A DNA stretch of 64,000 bases from Gammaproteobacteria bacterium (GTDB taxonomy: Bacteria; Pseudomonadota; Gammaproteobacteria; Thiohalomonadales; Thiohalomonadaceae). The translations under genes and the position numbers were made by a program. Shown here piece after piece: positions 51,579 through 61,209 of the stretch. The notes under the pieces were generated by a model. It ran no database searches. It saw only the letters and a list, made by a program, of their open reading frames with translations, and was not told the DNA's origin. The DNA is taken from NCBI GenBank assembly GCA_023228645.1, contig JALOAT010000005.1, positions 76,766-140,765 of the forward strand, read 5' to 3'. How positions within the stretch are numbered: the first letter of the stretch is position 1; each line of letters opens with the position of its first letter.

Positions 51579-54170
51579 GTGCCCAATCACCCGTCTCCTC
51601 CCCCTATGGACGACGTGAACATCCACGAGGTCATGACCCGCTTGTCCGCATTGGAACGGGCAGCGCGGGAAGCCGAGGGTGAGCGCATCCGGCTGGCACA
51701 CACGCTGCGGGAAACCAAAACGGCGCTGCATCGGCGAACCGCGCAGATGGCACACGCGGAACGGCTCGCCGGGATCGGCTTCTGGTACGCGGATCTACGT
51801 AGCCATAGCCTGTGCTGGTCCGCGGACCTGTCGCGGGCGCTGGGCTTTCCTGCCCAACGTCGGAAACACCCGCTCAAGGACATCGATCGGTTTGTGCATC
51901 CAGACGATCGGCCGGCCGTCGCGCGCGCCATCGAGCATGCCATGCGGACGAAGTCGCCCTATGTGCTCGAATTCCGCACCTGTGCGGGAGGCGAGGAGCA
52001 CCGCGTGCGCATCCGTGGACAAATCGCGTTCGGCCCGGCGGGCGAGCCGCTGGCGCATTTCGGCGTCGGCCAGGGCATTGCAAACGTGGAGCAAACGGAG
52101 AAGGCCCTGCACGAGAGCCAAAGCAGGTACCGGCCGCTCGCCGCCGAGTTGGAGCTGATCTACCGCACCGCGCCCGTCGGGCTTTGCGTCCTCGATAGAG
52201 AGCTACGCTTCGTCCGCATCAATGAACGCCTCGCCGAAATCAACGGGAGATCGGTGGAGGACCATATCGGAAAAACCGTGCGCGAGCTCGTCCCCGACGT
52301 CGCCCAGCAAAATGAGGCATTGCTGCTCCATGTACTCGAGAGCAGCGAACCCGTGCTGGACTACGAACTGACGGCGGAGACCCCTGCGCAGCCTGGCGTG
52401 CGCCGCAGTTGGCTCAACCAGTACTGGCCTTTGCGCAATGACGCCGGCGAAGTCTATGGCATCAATGTGGTGGCGGAAGAGATTACGGATCGCCGATCAC
52501 TCGAAGAGTCGCGTCAAAGGGAGCGTGAATTCCGCACTTTGGCGGAAAATTCCTCGGACATGATCGTTCGCTTCGATCGGTCACTGCGCAGGATCTACGT
52601 GAACGCCGCGCTGGAGCGCATGTTGCACAAGCCAAGAACAGCGGTGCTTGGCAAGAGGAACCACGAGATCGGCCTGTCCGACGAACTCGCCGGCTTACTC
52701 GACCGCTTTCTCGAGCAGGCCTTCGTCACGGCGCGCGCACAGACGATTGAGGTCACGCTGCCCACGTCGACAGGCCCGCGGGTGCTCGATACGCGCATGG
52801 TGCCTGAATTCGGCATGGGCGATCAGGTGGAAACCGTGCTCGTTATCAGCCGCGACATAACCGAACGTAAACGGGCCGAAGAAGCGCTGCGTGAAAACGA
52901 GCGAAAGTATCGCGAGATGGTTGAGCACCTTTACGAAGGAATCTGGATCATCGACGAAAACGACGACACCACCTTCATCAACGAACGAATTAAGGAGCTG
53001 CTCGGCTACTCCGCGGAAGAAATGCTCGGCAGGAACCTGTTCGGTTTCATGGACGCGCAAGAGACGGAAGTGGCCAGGCGCAATCTCGCCCGTGGACGCA
53101 GCGGCATGCGCGCGGAATACGAATTCACGTTCCAACGCAAAAACGGCGAGCCCATCGTCACCCACATCGTCACGGCGCCCCTCCACGATGCCCATGGCAA
53201 TTACCGCGGTGCCGTGACCGGCGTCATCGACATCACCGAGCGCAAGCGAACCGAGGCGATCCTCCACCGTCGGCAACAGGAGTTCGAGGCCCTTTCGGAG
53301 CGTTCCCCGGACATCATCGCTCGGGTGGATGCATCAATGCGCATCCGCTACATCAACCCGGCCATCGAGAGGTTCACCGGCAGGCCGCGGGACTGGTTTA
53401 TCGGCAAGAGCCCGGCCGAAATGCGACTCACGCCAGGGGAGATCTCGCTCAGGGAAGATATCCTGCAACGGGCCTTCGCCACCGGCCAGGAACAAATCGT
53501 CGAACATGAACTTCCCGCGCCCGGCGGTATACGCTACCTCCACTCGCGCGTAGTCCCGGAATTCAGTGCCGACGGTCGGGTCGATTCCGTACTGGTGGTG
53601 GACCGTGACATCAGCGAACTCAAACGTGCGCAGTTCGCCATGGAAAACCAGACGCTCCACGATCCGCTCACGCAGATCCCCAATCGTCGTTACCTTGAAC
53701 AGTTCATCGGCAGGGAATGGGGACGGGAGGCGCGCCACCGGCACCCGGTGGCCGTGATCATGGCCGACATCGATAATTTCAAGGCCTACAACGATCATTA
53801 CGGTCACCAGCGCGGCGACGATTGCCTGCGACAGGTCGCGCACGCGTTGCGCAGCCGTCTGCGCCGCCCCAGCGATATCCTGGTGCGTTATGGCGGCGAC
53901 GAGTTCCTGGTGGTGTTGGTGGAAACGGAGGCTTCCGCGGCCATCACGCTGGCCGAAGCCATGCGTCAGGCGGTGGCGGAAAGGGCGCTGCCCCACGCCA
54001 CCTCGCCGATAGCCCCGATGGTTACCATCAGTGTGGGCGTTGCGGGCGCAAGGGCCGATCTGTTCAGCTTCGCCACCCTGTTGGGCACGGCCGATCAGGC
54101 CCTGTATTCCGCCAAGCGCCACGGCCGCAACCGGGTCGAGGCCATCCAGCCTTCCAACCCGTCAGAATAG
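51579..54170 (+). CDS. Five-PAS diguanylate cyclase
   Basis: 863 aa, no membrane segments: a soluble sensor. Five PAS domains run at about 70-170, 185-305, 318-430, 440-560 and 570-690 (for example WSADLSRALGF, APVGLCVLDRELRFVRINER, and four ...DITERK-type ends). A GGDEF domain at about 700-858 shows MADIDNFKAYNDHYGHQRGD and RYGGDEFLVVL, with an RPSD product-inhibition site five residues before GGDEF. It makes c-di-GMP in response to an unseen signal. The start is a GTG at 51579; ATG at 51606 is an alternative. No EAL domain is present. Confidence 0.93.
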   Translation: MPNHPSPPPMDDVNIHEVMTRLSALERAAREAEGERIRLAHTLRETKTALHRRTAQMAHAERLAGIGFWYADLRSHSLCWSADLSRALGFPAQRRKHPLKDIDRFVHPDDRPAVARAIEHAMRTKSPYVLEFRTCAGGEEHRVRIRGQIAFGPAGEPLAHFGVGQGIANVEQTEKALHESQSRYRPLAAELELIYRTAPVGLCVLDRELRFVRINERLAEINGRSVEDHIGKTVRELVPDVAQQNEALLLHVLESSEPVLDYELTAETPAQPGVRRSWLNQYWPLRNDAGEVYGINVVAEEITDRRSLEESRQREREFRTLAENSSDMIVRFDRSLRRIYVNAALERMLHKPRTAVLGKRNHEIGLSDELAGLLDRFLEQAFVTARAQTIEVTLPTSTGPRVLDTRMVPEFGMGDQVETVLVISRDITERKRAEEALRENERKYREMVEHLYEGIWIIDENDDTTFINERIKELLGYSAEEMLGRNLFGFMDAQETEVARRNLARGRSGMRAEYEFTFQRKNGEPIVTHIVTAPLHDAHGNYRGAVTGVIDITERKRTEAILHRRQQEFEALSERSPDIIARVDASMRIRYINPAIERFTGRPRDWFIGKSPAEMRLTPGEISLREDILQRAFATGQEQIVEHELPAPGGIRYLHSRVVPEFSADGRVDSVLVVDRDISELKRAQFAMENQTLHDPLTQIPNRRYLEQFIGREWGREARHRHPVAVIMADIDNFKAYNDHYGHQRGDDCLRQVAHALRSRLRRPSDILVRYGGDEFLVVLVETEASAAITLAEAMRQAVAERALPHATSPIAPMVTISVGVAGARADLFSFATLLGTADQALYSAKRHGRNRVEAIQPSNPSE

Positions 54171-54219
54171 CCTTGGCGCGTTCTAAGCTTGCCTCAGACC
54201 CGCATACAAGGAGACCGTC

Positions 54220-54735
54220 ATGACCAAACCGGAAACGCCCGATGTGTCGACCATGCAGGCGGAACCGCTGCCGCAGCATCACTGGCTGGAACAGCTGTTG
54301 GGCGAGTGGAGTTTCGAAGGCAGCACCCAGATGCAGCCCGGCGAGCCGGCCATGAAGTTCACGGGTACCGAAAACGTACGCTCCATCGGCGGGCTGTGGT
54401 TCGTGGCGGAGTCCTCCGGCGAGATGCCGGGCGGGGGCACCGCCTCCATGATCATGACCCTCGGCTATGACCCGCTGAAGAAGCGTTATGTCGGCACCTG
54501 GCTGGGCTCCATGATGACCTATTTGTGGGTGTACGAAGGCACACTGGACTCCAGCGGCAAACGGCTGGTCCTCGACTCCGAGGGGCCGAGCATGAGCACC
54601 CCCGGCACCTTGGCCCGCTCCCGGGACATCATCGAGATCACGGACGCAGGCCAGCGCATGCAGCACTCCGAGGTCCTGGGCGACGACGGCCAGTGGCACC
54701 CGATGATGGCGATCACCTATCGCAAGAAGACTTGA
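54220..54735 (+). CDS. DUF1579 family protein
   Basis: 171 aa, soluble, lipocalin-like beta barrel predicted. HHWLEQLLGEWSFEGSTQMQ and TGTENVRSIGGLWFVAE are the DUF1579 blocks; the end is MQHSEVLGDDGQWHPMMAIT. Function unknown. An AAGGAG ribosome site (54209-54214) lies before the ATG. Confidence 0.8.
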   Translation: MTKPETPDVSTMQAEPLPQHHWLEQLLGEWSFEGSTQMQPGEPAMKFTGTENVRSIGGLWFVAESSGEMPGGGTASMIMTLGYDPLKKRYVGTWLGSMMTYLWVYEGTLDSSGKRLVLDSEGPSMSTPGTLARSRDIIEITDAGQRMQHSEVLGDDGQWHPMMAITYRKKT

Positions 54736-54745
54736 AGAAGGACTT

Positions 54746-54840
54746 CAACGCAGAGACGCAGAGGAAGATTTCGCCAAGAGCACGCCTCGGCCTTCATCTC
54801 CATCCCTTTGCGATCTCTGCGTCTTTGCGCCTCTGCGTTG
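54746..54840. repeat. Family B paired inverted repeat between convergent genes
   Basis: Left arm 54746-54768 (CAACGCAGAGACGCAGAGG) and right arm 54805-54840 (CTCTGCGTCTTTGCGCCTCT). It lies between the DUF1579 gene and the convergent AlkA-like gene, so it can serve as terminator for both. Confidence 0.8.
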
Positions 54841-54850
54841 GGCTGTTTTC

Positions 54851-55756
54851 TTATTTCCCAAGCACACCCCGTTCCACCAGCCCGAGCAGCAACAGGTGGA
54901 AATACACGAGCCCGGCAAACGGCTGCCAGTGCGCCAGGGTGCGTTGCACGCCTTCACGATCCAGTGGCTCGGACAGGCCGAGCCACTGCGCGAGCCGCTT
55001 GCGCGCGCCCACGTCATCGGCGGGAAACACGTGGGTCCTGCCGAGGCCGCGCAACAACACGTATTCGGCGCTCCAGCGTCCCACCCCGCGCAGCTGCACC
55101 AGACGACGCAGGGCTTCGGCATCGTCCAGTGCGGCGAGCGCCTCCAGATCCAGCTCACCTCCGTGCACGGCCTCCGCCATACCGAGCAATGCCCGCGACT
55201 TGTTGGTACTGAATCCCAGCCCTCGCAGTTGCTGCGGGTCGCGTCCGGCCAGATCCGCGGGCTGCGGGAAACCGTGGGCGGCCGCCAGGGATGGACCGAA
55301 GGTCACCGCAAGACGGTTCAACAACGCCAGGCCGGCCTCCAGCGAAATCTGCTGACAGGCAACAGCATTGACGAGGGTTTCGAACACGCTGGGAAAGCGG
55401 GGCGGCTTGAGCCCGCGAAAACGCTGTGCCAATCGGGCGAGCGGCGGATGGTGCGCGGCGAAGCAGTAGAAAGGGGTGAGATCGACGGACAGTCCCAGCT
55501 GACGTTCCAGCTGGGCGGTGAGTTGTCTGACGGCTGTGACACCGAGACGCATACCTGCCACGGAGACCCGCAGCCGTGCTGTGTCTGCGCCGCCTGTCTG
55601 CACCACCGCCATTTCACGGGCCCGGTGGTTGAGAACCACGGTGCGGCGATACGCCTGCCCGTCCCAACGGTCGACGATGTTGCTTGGCCGGCGGCGTAAA
55701 GCCCACACGGTCAGGTCGAGCCGGAACGGGCGCCTCGGCTCAAGTGAGAACTCCAT
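54851..55756 (-). CDS. AlkA-like DNA-3-methyladenine glycosylase II
   Basis: 301 aa. The N-terminal half is AlkA_N-like (FSLEPRRPFRLDLTVWALRR), and the HhH-GPD domain has QLRGVGRWSAEYVLLRGLGR and VFPADDVGARKRL with the catalytic Asp. It removes alkylated bases from DNA. The start at 55756 (MEFSLEP) is chosen; a longer open frame overlaps the divergent gene. Confidence 0.88.
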   Translation of the reverse strand: MEFSLEPRRPFRLDLTVWALRRRPSNIVDRWDGQAYRRTVVLNHRAREMAVVQTGGADTARLRVSVAGMRLGVTAVRQLTAQLERQLGLSVDLTPFYCFAAHHPPLARLAQRFRGLKPPRFPSVFETLVNAVACQQISLEAGLALLNRLAVTFGPSLAAAHGFPQPADLAGRDPQQLRGLGFSTNKSRALLGMAEAVHGGELDLEALAALDDAEALRRLVQLRGVGRWSAEYVLLRGLGRTHVFPADDVGARKRLAQWLGLSEPLDREGVQRTLAHWQPFAGLVYFHLLLLGLVERGVLGK

Positions 55757-55842
55757 GCAAACGCACAGGGCAGTGGCTTGAGCCAAGGATAGCCGTGCGC
55801 TCGCCGAAGGCTCGCTCTCTATACTCGAAGAAAAGGTGCGCC

Positions 55843-56319
55843 GTGAACCGACCAACGCTGGACAACGACACTGATCTGCAACGGTTGCGGCGTCTCGCCC
55901 GGCTGCTCGACGAGGCGTTCCCACTGCCCGGCGGCTACCGTATCGGCTTCGACGGTTTCATGGGCTTGTTGCCGGGCGTCGGTGACGGCCTGGGGGCGGC
56001 GCTCTCCACCTACATCGTGGCCCTGGGCGCCCGCCTCGGCGTGCCCACCACCCATCTGCTGCGCATGGTCGGCAACATCGGCATCGATCTGGCCGTGGGG
56101 CTGGTGCCGGTGCTCGGCGACATCTTCGATTTCACCTGGAAGGCCAACAGCCGCAACCTGGCGCTGATCGAGCAGGGGTTGGGCCGCGCCAGTCGTGGCA
56201 AGGCTGGCGAACGTCGACTCATCATCATGATCGTCGTACTGGTCGTGGTGTTGCTCGCCGCGGCCATTGCATTGTCGGTGCTGGTGGTAGCCGAACTGGT
56301 CTCGCTGGTGCGCAGCTGA
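55843..56319 (+). CDS. DUF4112 membrane protein
   Basis: 158 aa from GTG at 55843 preceded by AAAGG. LLDEAFPLPGGYRIGFDGFM and GLLPGVGDGLGAALSTYIVAL are the DUF4112 signature, VGNIGIDLAVGLVPVLGDIF the second part, and a C-terminal helix (LIIMIVVLVVVLLAAAIALS) anchors it. Role unknown. Divergent from the AlkA-like gene. Confidence 0.8.
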   Translation: MNRPTLDNDTDLQRLRRLARLLDEAFPLPGGYRIGFDGFMGLLPGVGDGLGAALSTYIVALGARLGVPTTHLLRMVGNIGIDLAVGLVPVLGDIFDFTWKANSRNLALIEQGLGRASRGKAGERRLIIMIVVLVVVLLAAAIALSVLVVAELVSLVRS

Positions 56320-56482
56320 CTGGGTCTCGCGCTGATTACCGAAGCAACGAGGCGTCAAGGGCGCGGTGGGGGATGCATGCGACTTTCGTCTCACAAACAA
56401 CCATGCGCGATACGCAACACGGTTTGCATACCACCGGTGATACGCAAGGCGCGCGGTTATTGCCGGTGCGCCGCCGGCCGGC

Positions 56483-57622
56483 TCAGCGCAACTTGATGGG
56501 ATAACGCAGCAATTGCTCCTGCGCCGTACCCGCCTGCCGCAGCACGCCCAGGTTTATGATCTCGCCGGGTTTGCGGCTGAACATCGCCAGTTGCACGTCC
56601 GTGGTATTGGCCACGGATTCATCGTCGATCTGTACGATTCGATCGTCCTGTTTCACACCGGCGTCCTGCGCCGCGCTGGCTTTCGAAAAACCGCTGATCC
56701 GGACACCCGGTTCGGCATTCTCCATCAGCACGCCGAGCATTCCTTTGGGTGACAGTTCCACGCGCTCGGGCAACACCACGAAATCGGCGACCTCCGGCGA
56801 AACCACTTCCTGCGGGCCGTTGAGCACCACCACCGACGGCACGCCCGTGCGACGTTCGAGCCGCCGTGGAATGCCGTCGCGCCAGGCCACGTGTCCGGCA
56901 CCGACCAGGATCACCATACGCCGGTCCGGATGCTGTTTCATGTACTCGGCCGCTCGCGCCGCCATGCCTTCATCCCACAGCAGTTGCGCCTCAAGGAAAT
57001 TTTCGAACGTTCCGCCTTCACGTGCCGGATGGGATTCGTACAGTGTCCGCAGCCGCTGCCGGTAGCGCTCTTCCCCGCGCTCCATCTCGGGCAACTGCGC
57101 CCGTTCCTCGGCGCTGAGCTTCGCCACACCGCCCTCCGCCACCTTGCGGGTCAGTTCTTTCGGCACATTGAGGGCGATCAACGGGATGCGGTTGTCGCGT
57201 GCGTATTGCAAAATGGGCTGATAAAGACGGTAATCGAAGCCCCAGCGGTCCATGTACTGCGTGCGTTGCAACATGGTCCGTTCGTCGATCTCGCCGGCCA
57301 CGAAGGCGTCGAGATGCTCCTGAAAGGGCTGCTGGAAGAACTCCAGCCCGATGGCGATGTCGCCGTGTTGCGCATGCAGCGCGCGGATGATGGCCAGTTG
57401 CACCAGGTGATGGCTGTACTGGTCGTGGCTCTCGCCCACGAACACCACGCGCTTGTCGAGCAGCGACGGAAGGACCTGTTCCAGTGTGGGCAACGCCTTC
57501 AGATCCACGGCCCGCGCATCAAGGACCTCGGCGCGACACGGCAGCGCCGTCAAGGCGACTAACATTAGGCCCAGGCAGACGCCCGGGAGGCGAAGCGTAC
57601 CGTTGTTCGGTGAATTTTCCAT
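56483..57622 (-). CDS. ChaN/Tiki-type exported protein with C-terminal PDZ domain
   Basis: 379 aa. A signal peptide (LGLMLVALTALPCRAE) is followed by a PF04187 (haem-binding uptake, ChaN / Tiki superfamily) domain with VVFVGESHDQYSHHLVQLAI, GLEFFQQPFQEHLD and ILVGAGHVAWRDGIPRRLE. A PDZ domain at the C-terminus has GVRISGFSKASAAQDAGVKQ and DDRIVQIDDESVANTTDVQ. The family includes an iron-regulated haem-binding lipoprotein; metal-dependent hydrolase relatives also exist. Its ATG overlaps the divergent peptidase ATG by two bases. Confidence 0.85.
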   Translation of the reverse strand: MENSPNNGTLRLPGVCLGLMLVALTALPCRAEVLDARAVDLKALPTLEQVLPSLLDKRVVFVGESHDQYSHHLVQLAIIRALHAQHGDIAIGLEFFQQPFQEHLDAFVAGEIDERTMLQRTQYMDRWGFDYRLYQPILQYARDNRIPLIALNVPKELTRKVAEGGVAKLSAEERAQLPEMERGEERYRQRLRTLYESHPAREGGTFENFLEAQLLWDEGMAARAAEYMKQHPDRRMVILVGAGHVAWRDGIPRRLERRTGVPSVVVLNGPQEVVSPEVADFVVLPERVELSPKGMLGVLMENAEPGVRISGFSKASAAQDAGVKQDDRIVQIDDESVANTTDVQLAMFSRKPGEIINLGVLRQAGTAQEQLLRYPIKLR

Positions 57623-59714
57623 GCCCTCAATCCTATCCGATAAAAAGCCCATGTGGTGGCGCCTGCTGCTGCCGCTCCTCGCGCTGTTGCCCATCGCGGC
57701 GTCGGCGCGGCCGCTGCTGCACCATGCCCTCACCGTGGAACTGGACCCGCCCCGCCACGCCCTCAGGGTCACCGACCGGCTGACCTGGCCGGCGCCGCCG
57801 CAAGGGCCCGTGGAGTTCAGCCTGCACGCGGGGCTCAACCCACAGGTCGACGGTGGCGCCCGTCTGGTCCGGCTCGGCGGCGGCACACAGGCCGTGCCTT
57901 ATGAGCGTTATCGCCTGCAACTGGCCGAAGGCGCCCGTGCGGTCAGCCTCCATTATGGCGGGGTCATTCACCACCCGCTCGCCGCCTACGGCGAAGGGCC
58001 CGGCCACGGCCGCGAGGTGACGCCCGGCCTCATCGATGCCGAGGGCGTGGTGCTGAACGGTGCGAGCGGCTGGTATCCGTGGTTTCCCGCACACCCGCGC
58101 CACGGCTTCGAACTCACCGTGCAACTGCCGCCGGGCTGGGAAGCGGTGAGTCAGGGTGCACGCGAACAGGCGGACGGCCGCGTGCGCTGGCGCGAAGACA
58201 CTCCGCAGGAGGAAATTTATCTCATCGCGGGGCCGTTCACGGTCTACCGTCGCGGCCAGCACCCCGAAGCGATGGTCTACCTGCGCGCGCCCGATGCGGC
58301 CCTGGCCGAGCGCTACCTCGCCGCCACGACCCGTTACCTTGCGCTCTATGGCGAACTGCTCGGCGCCTATCCCTACGCCAAGTTCGCCCTGGTGGAGAAC
58401 TTCTGGGAAACCGGCTACGGCATGCCCTCGTTCACCCTGCTAGGCCCGCGCGTGATCCGGCTGCCGTTTCTTCTGGAGAGTTCCTACCCGCACGAGATCC
58501 TGCACAACTGGTGGGGCAACGGCGTTTATATCGATGCCGCGCAGGGCAATTGGGCGGAAGGCCTCACCGCCTATCTAGCCGATCACCTGTTGCAGGAGCG
58601 GGCCGACCGCGGCAGCGAATACCGGCGCGACCAGTTGCAGGCGTACGCCGCCTATGTGTCTGAGGCGCGCGATCTCCCGCTTGCCCAATTTCGCGAGCGC
58701 CACAGCGGCGCCAGCCAGGCCGTCGGCTACGGCAAGGCGCTGATGTTCTATCACATGCTGCGTCGCGAGCTGGGCGATAAAGTCTTCCTGGCGGGCCTGC
58801 AACGCTTCTACCGCGACGCGCGTTTCCGCCCGGCGCGTGTGGACGACCTGCGGGCCGCCTTCGAGGCGGAAAGCCGCCGCGATTTGCGCGCGTTCTTCAG
58901 TCAATGGTTCAGCCGCACGGGCGCGCCGCAGTTGACGCTCGCCGGAATTGATGCCGGTCACCACCAGTTGACTCTCACCCTGACGCAAACCCAACCTGAG
59001 CCCCCGTTCCACCTGCACGTGCCCGTGTTCGTGCAACTCACCGACGGGCGCTGGCTACAGCATTCACTGGTCATGGACCGCGCGCGCGTCACCGAGCGGC
59101 TGGCTCTGCCCGCTGCCCCGGCCTGTGCGGCGGTCGATCCCCACATCGACCTGTTCCGGCGCCTGCTGCCGGGCGAACAGCCGGCGTCCATCAGCGCCGT
59201 GCTGGGCGCGGAGCGTCCGTTGATCCTGCTCCCCGCCCAGGCCCCCGCGCCGCTGCGCAGCGCCTGGCATCAGCTGGCAACGGCCTGGAGCGCCGGGCTG
59301 CGTGACGCCGAGATCCGTGACGACGTGGAACTCGCCGCGCTTCCCGCACAGCGGCCCGTGCTGCTGCTCGGCTGGCAGAACCGTCACAGAAACGCACTAC
59401 CGATGGTCGCGGGCGATACGGTCGATCATGTGACGCTGGAGGGTAAATCCTGGCCCCGCACGGAACATGGTTTCGTGCTCACCACGCGGCATGACGACGC
59501 AGTGCTTGCCTGGGTCGGTAGCGACAGCCCGGCCGCCGTACCGGCACTGGCGCGCAAGATCCCCCACTACGGCAAGTACAGCTATCTGGTATTCGAGGGC
59601 GACGCCGGCGACAACCGCCTCAAGGGCCAATGGCCCGCGCAGGATTCGCCGCTCACCCATCGCTTCGTCGCCACTGCATGCACGCCGCCCGCCCCGCCAC
59701 CGCTCGCCCGCTGA
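57621..59714 (+). CDS. M1-type zinc aminopeptidase-like exported protein
   Basis: About 697 aa. A signal sequence MWWRLLLPLLALLPIAASA is present. The gluzincin motif SYPHEILHNWWGNGV with the downstream Glu in GNWAEGLTAYLADH, 19 residues on, gives the zinc site. A C-terminal HEAT/beta region follows. The GAMEN exopeptidase motif is replaced by ETGYGMPSFTLL, so aminopeptidase activity is uncertain. The ATG at 57621 is used, but the one ten codons later (57651) avoids overlapping the divergent start and may be the true one. Ends before a REP-like pair. Confidence 0.85.
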   Translation: MPSILSDKKPMWWRLLLPLLALLPIAASARPLLHHALTVELDPPRHALRVTDRLTWPAPPQGPVEFSLHAGLNPQVDGGARLVRLGGGTQAVPYERYRLQLAEGARAVSLHYGGVIHHPLAAYGEGPGHGREVTPGLIDAEGVVLNGASGWYPWFPAHPRHGFELTVQLPPGWEAVSQGAREQADGRVRWREDTPQEEIYLIAGPFTVYRRGQHPEAMVYLRAPDAALAERYLAATTRYLALYGELLGAYPYAKFALVENFWETGYGMPSFTLLGPRVIRLPFLLESSYPHEILHNWWGNGVYIDAAQGNWAEGLTAYLADHLLQERADRGSEYRRDQLQAYAAYVSEARDLPLAQFRERHSGASQAVGYGKALMFYHMLRRELGDKVFLAGLQRFYRDARFRPARVDDLRAAFEAESRRDLRAFFSQWFSRTGAPQLTLAGIDAGHHQLTLTLTQTQPEPPFHLHVPVFVQLTDGRWLQHSLVMDRARVTERLALPAAPACAAVDPHIDLFRRLLPGEQPASISAVLGAERPLILLPAQAPAPLRSAWHQLATAWSAGLRDAEIRDDVELAALPAQRPVLLLGWQNRHRNALPMVAGDTVDHVTLEGKSWPRTEHGFVLTTRHDDAVLAWVGSDSPAAVPALARKIPHYGKYSYLVFEGDAGDNRLKGQWPAQDSPLTHRFVATACTPPAPPPLAR

Positions 59715-60117
59715 GAAGAGTTCGTCGCTCCGGCGAAAGCCGGAATCCACGACAACCGCATGGACCCCGGCTTTCGCCGGGGTGACGATGAATGTGGCCT
59801 GACGCACGACGTGCACCCGCACGCCTCACCAAAAACACGAATTCGACAAAGACACGTCATTGCGTCGCCGCGACTGACGCTTCGGTCACATTCACAGCGC
59901 CCCTGAACCGCTACAAAGCACCGGTGCTCGTCGCCGTGCCTGTCGACGACGTGGCACTGGGCCAGCACGCTCCGAAACCCCGCCAGCGGGGAGCGAAGCG
60001 TGTTGGAACCCACCAACGCCGGTGCACCGTGGTTCGCACACTGCCGCGATGATGTTTCCGGCCATGGACAGGTTATCGAGAGGTGATGCAGCCGACCACG
60101 GCGCGTCATGAGGCAAT
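59715..60117. repeat. 403-bp gap with a family F inverted repeat (59730-59787)
   Basis: No gene. CTCCGGCGAAAGCCGGAATCC and, inverted, CCCCGGCTTTCGCCGGGGTG lie after the peptidase stop and can fold into a hairpin. The remainder (59800-60117) is without recognisable features; it should hold the promoter of the chemosensory operon. Confidence 0.65.
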
Positions 60118-61200
60118 ATGCTCATCGGTGCAACCCTGACCGTCGTCACCATCGCGCTTGCCTTGGTCGGCGTGATCTGGTTTGTCTGTCGCACCTCACG
60201 CACCGCCAATCTATCTGGGCACAACCCGCTGCCAACGCCAACGCCGCCGCCGCCGGCCTCGGTGCACCACGAGTTCACCACCCTGAGCGAACAACTATTT
60301 CCTATCTGGGCACGGCAGCTGACCACCGCCAAGGAACAGACGGAAACGGCCGTCACTGCCCTCGCGGCGCGTTTCGCCGGTTTGGTGGAGAAACTGGCGT
60401 GCGCCGTCGCCGCCTCGCAGTCGGCCGCAATGACGGACTCGCAAGACAGCGTCGGCACCGTCGCGCACGCCTTCAACGAAAGCCGCCAGGCGCTCACAGG
60501 CGTGGTGGTCGCCCTCGAAGCAGTGCTGGAATCGCGCAGCGCCATGGTGAACGCGGTGCGCGAGTTGGCGGACCATGCCGACGCGCTGAAGTCCATGGCC
60601 GATCAAGTAGCCAAGATCGCGTCCCAGACCAATCTGCTCGCCCTCAATGCCTCCATTGAGGCGGCCCGTGCCGGTGAGGCCGGCCGCGGTTTCGCCGTGG
60701 TCGCGGGCGAAGTGCGCCTGCTCTCGGCACAGTCCGGCGAGACGGGACGACAGATTGCAGCCACCGTGGACCGCATCAACAAGGCCATGGCCGAGGCGCT
60801 CGAGCGCACCGTCAACGCCGCCGAGCATGACGCCGAACACGTTACCGCCGCCGAACACACCATCACCGACGTGCTGGCCCGCCTCGAAACCATGGTCTCC
60901 GGCATCTCCGACTCGGCCGATACGCTACGGCATGAAAGCGAGGGTATCCGCCTGGAAATCGCCGACATTCTCGTCTCGCTGCAGTTCCAGGATCGGGTCT
61001 CGCAGATCGTCTCGCCGATTATCGCCGCCTTGGAGCAAATCACCTCCAAGGTCAACGGCGCGAGACAAGGCCAACCCGACTTCGATCGCGATGCGCTGCT
61101 CGTGGAACTCTTGCGCAGTTACACAACCCAGGAACAGCGCGACGATCACTTCAACACCGCCTCAGAAAAAACCGAAACGAGCGAAATAACGTTCTTTTGA
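60118..61200 (+). CDS. Methyl-accepting chemotaxis protein lacking a sensor domain
   Basis: 360 aa. One transmembrane helix at residues 3-24, a short Pro-rich linker (NPLPTPTPPPP), then a helical MCP signalling domain with the hairpin tip IASQTNLLALNASIEAARAG. No periplasmic ligand domain is present. It may relay intracellular cues or redox state to CheA. The C-terminus (TSEITFF) is not the CheR pentapeptide. First gene of the operon, followed nine bases later by CheY. Confidence 0.88.
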   Translation: MLIGATLTVVTIALALVGVIWFVCRTSRTANLSGHNPLPTPTPPPPASVHHEFTTLSEQLFPIWARQLTTAKEQTETAVTALAARFAGLVEKLACAVAASQSAAMTDSQDSVGTVAHAFNESRQALTGVVVALEAVLESRSAMVNAVRELADHADALKSMADQVAKIASQTNLLALNASIEAARAGEAGRGFAVVAGEVRLLSAQSGETGRQIAATVDRINKAMAEALERTVNAAEHDAEHVTAAEHTITDVLARLETMVSGISDSADTLRHESEGIRLEIADILVSLQFQDRVSQIVSPIIAALEQITSKVNGARQGQPDFDRDALLVELLRSYTTQEQRDDHFNTASEKTETSEITFF

Positions 61201-61209
61201 GGACCCGCC

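Noticed and set aside
57453..57620. Upstream extension of the M1 peptidase frame by 56 codons
   Set aside because: Antisense to the signal-peptide region of the ChaN-PDZ gene and would bury the peptidase signal peptide.
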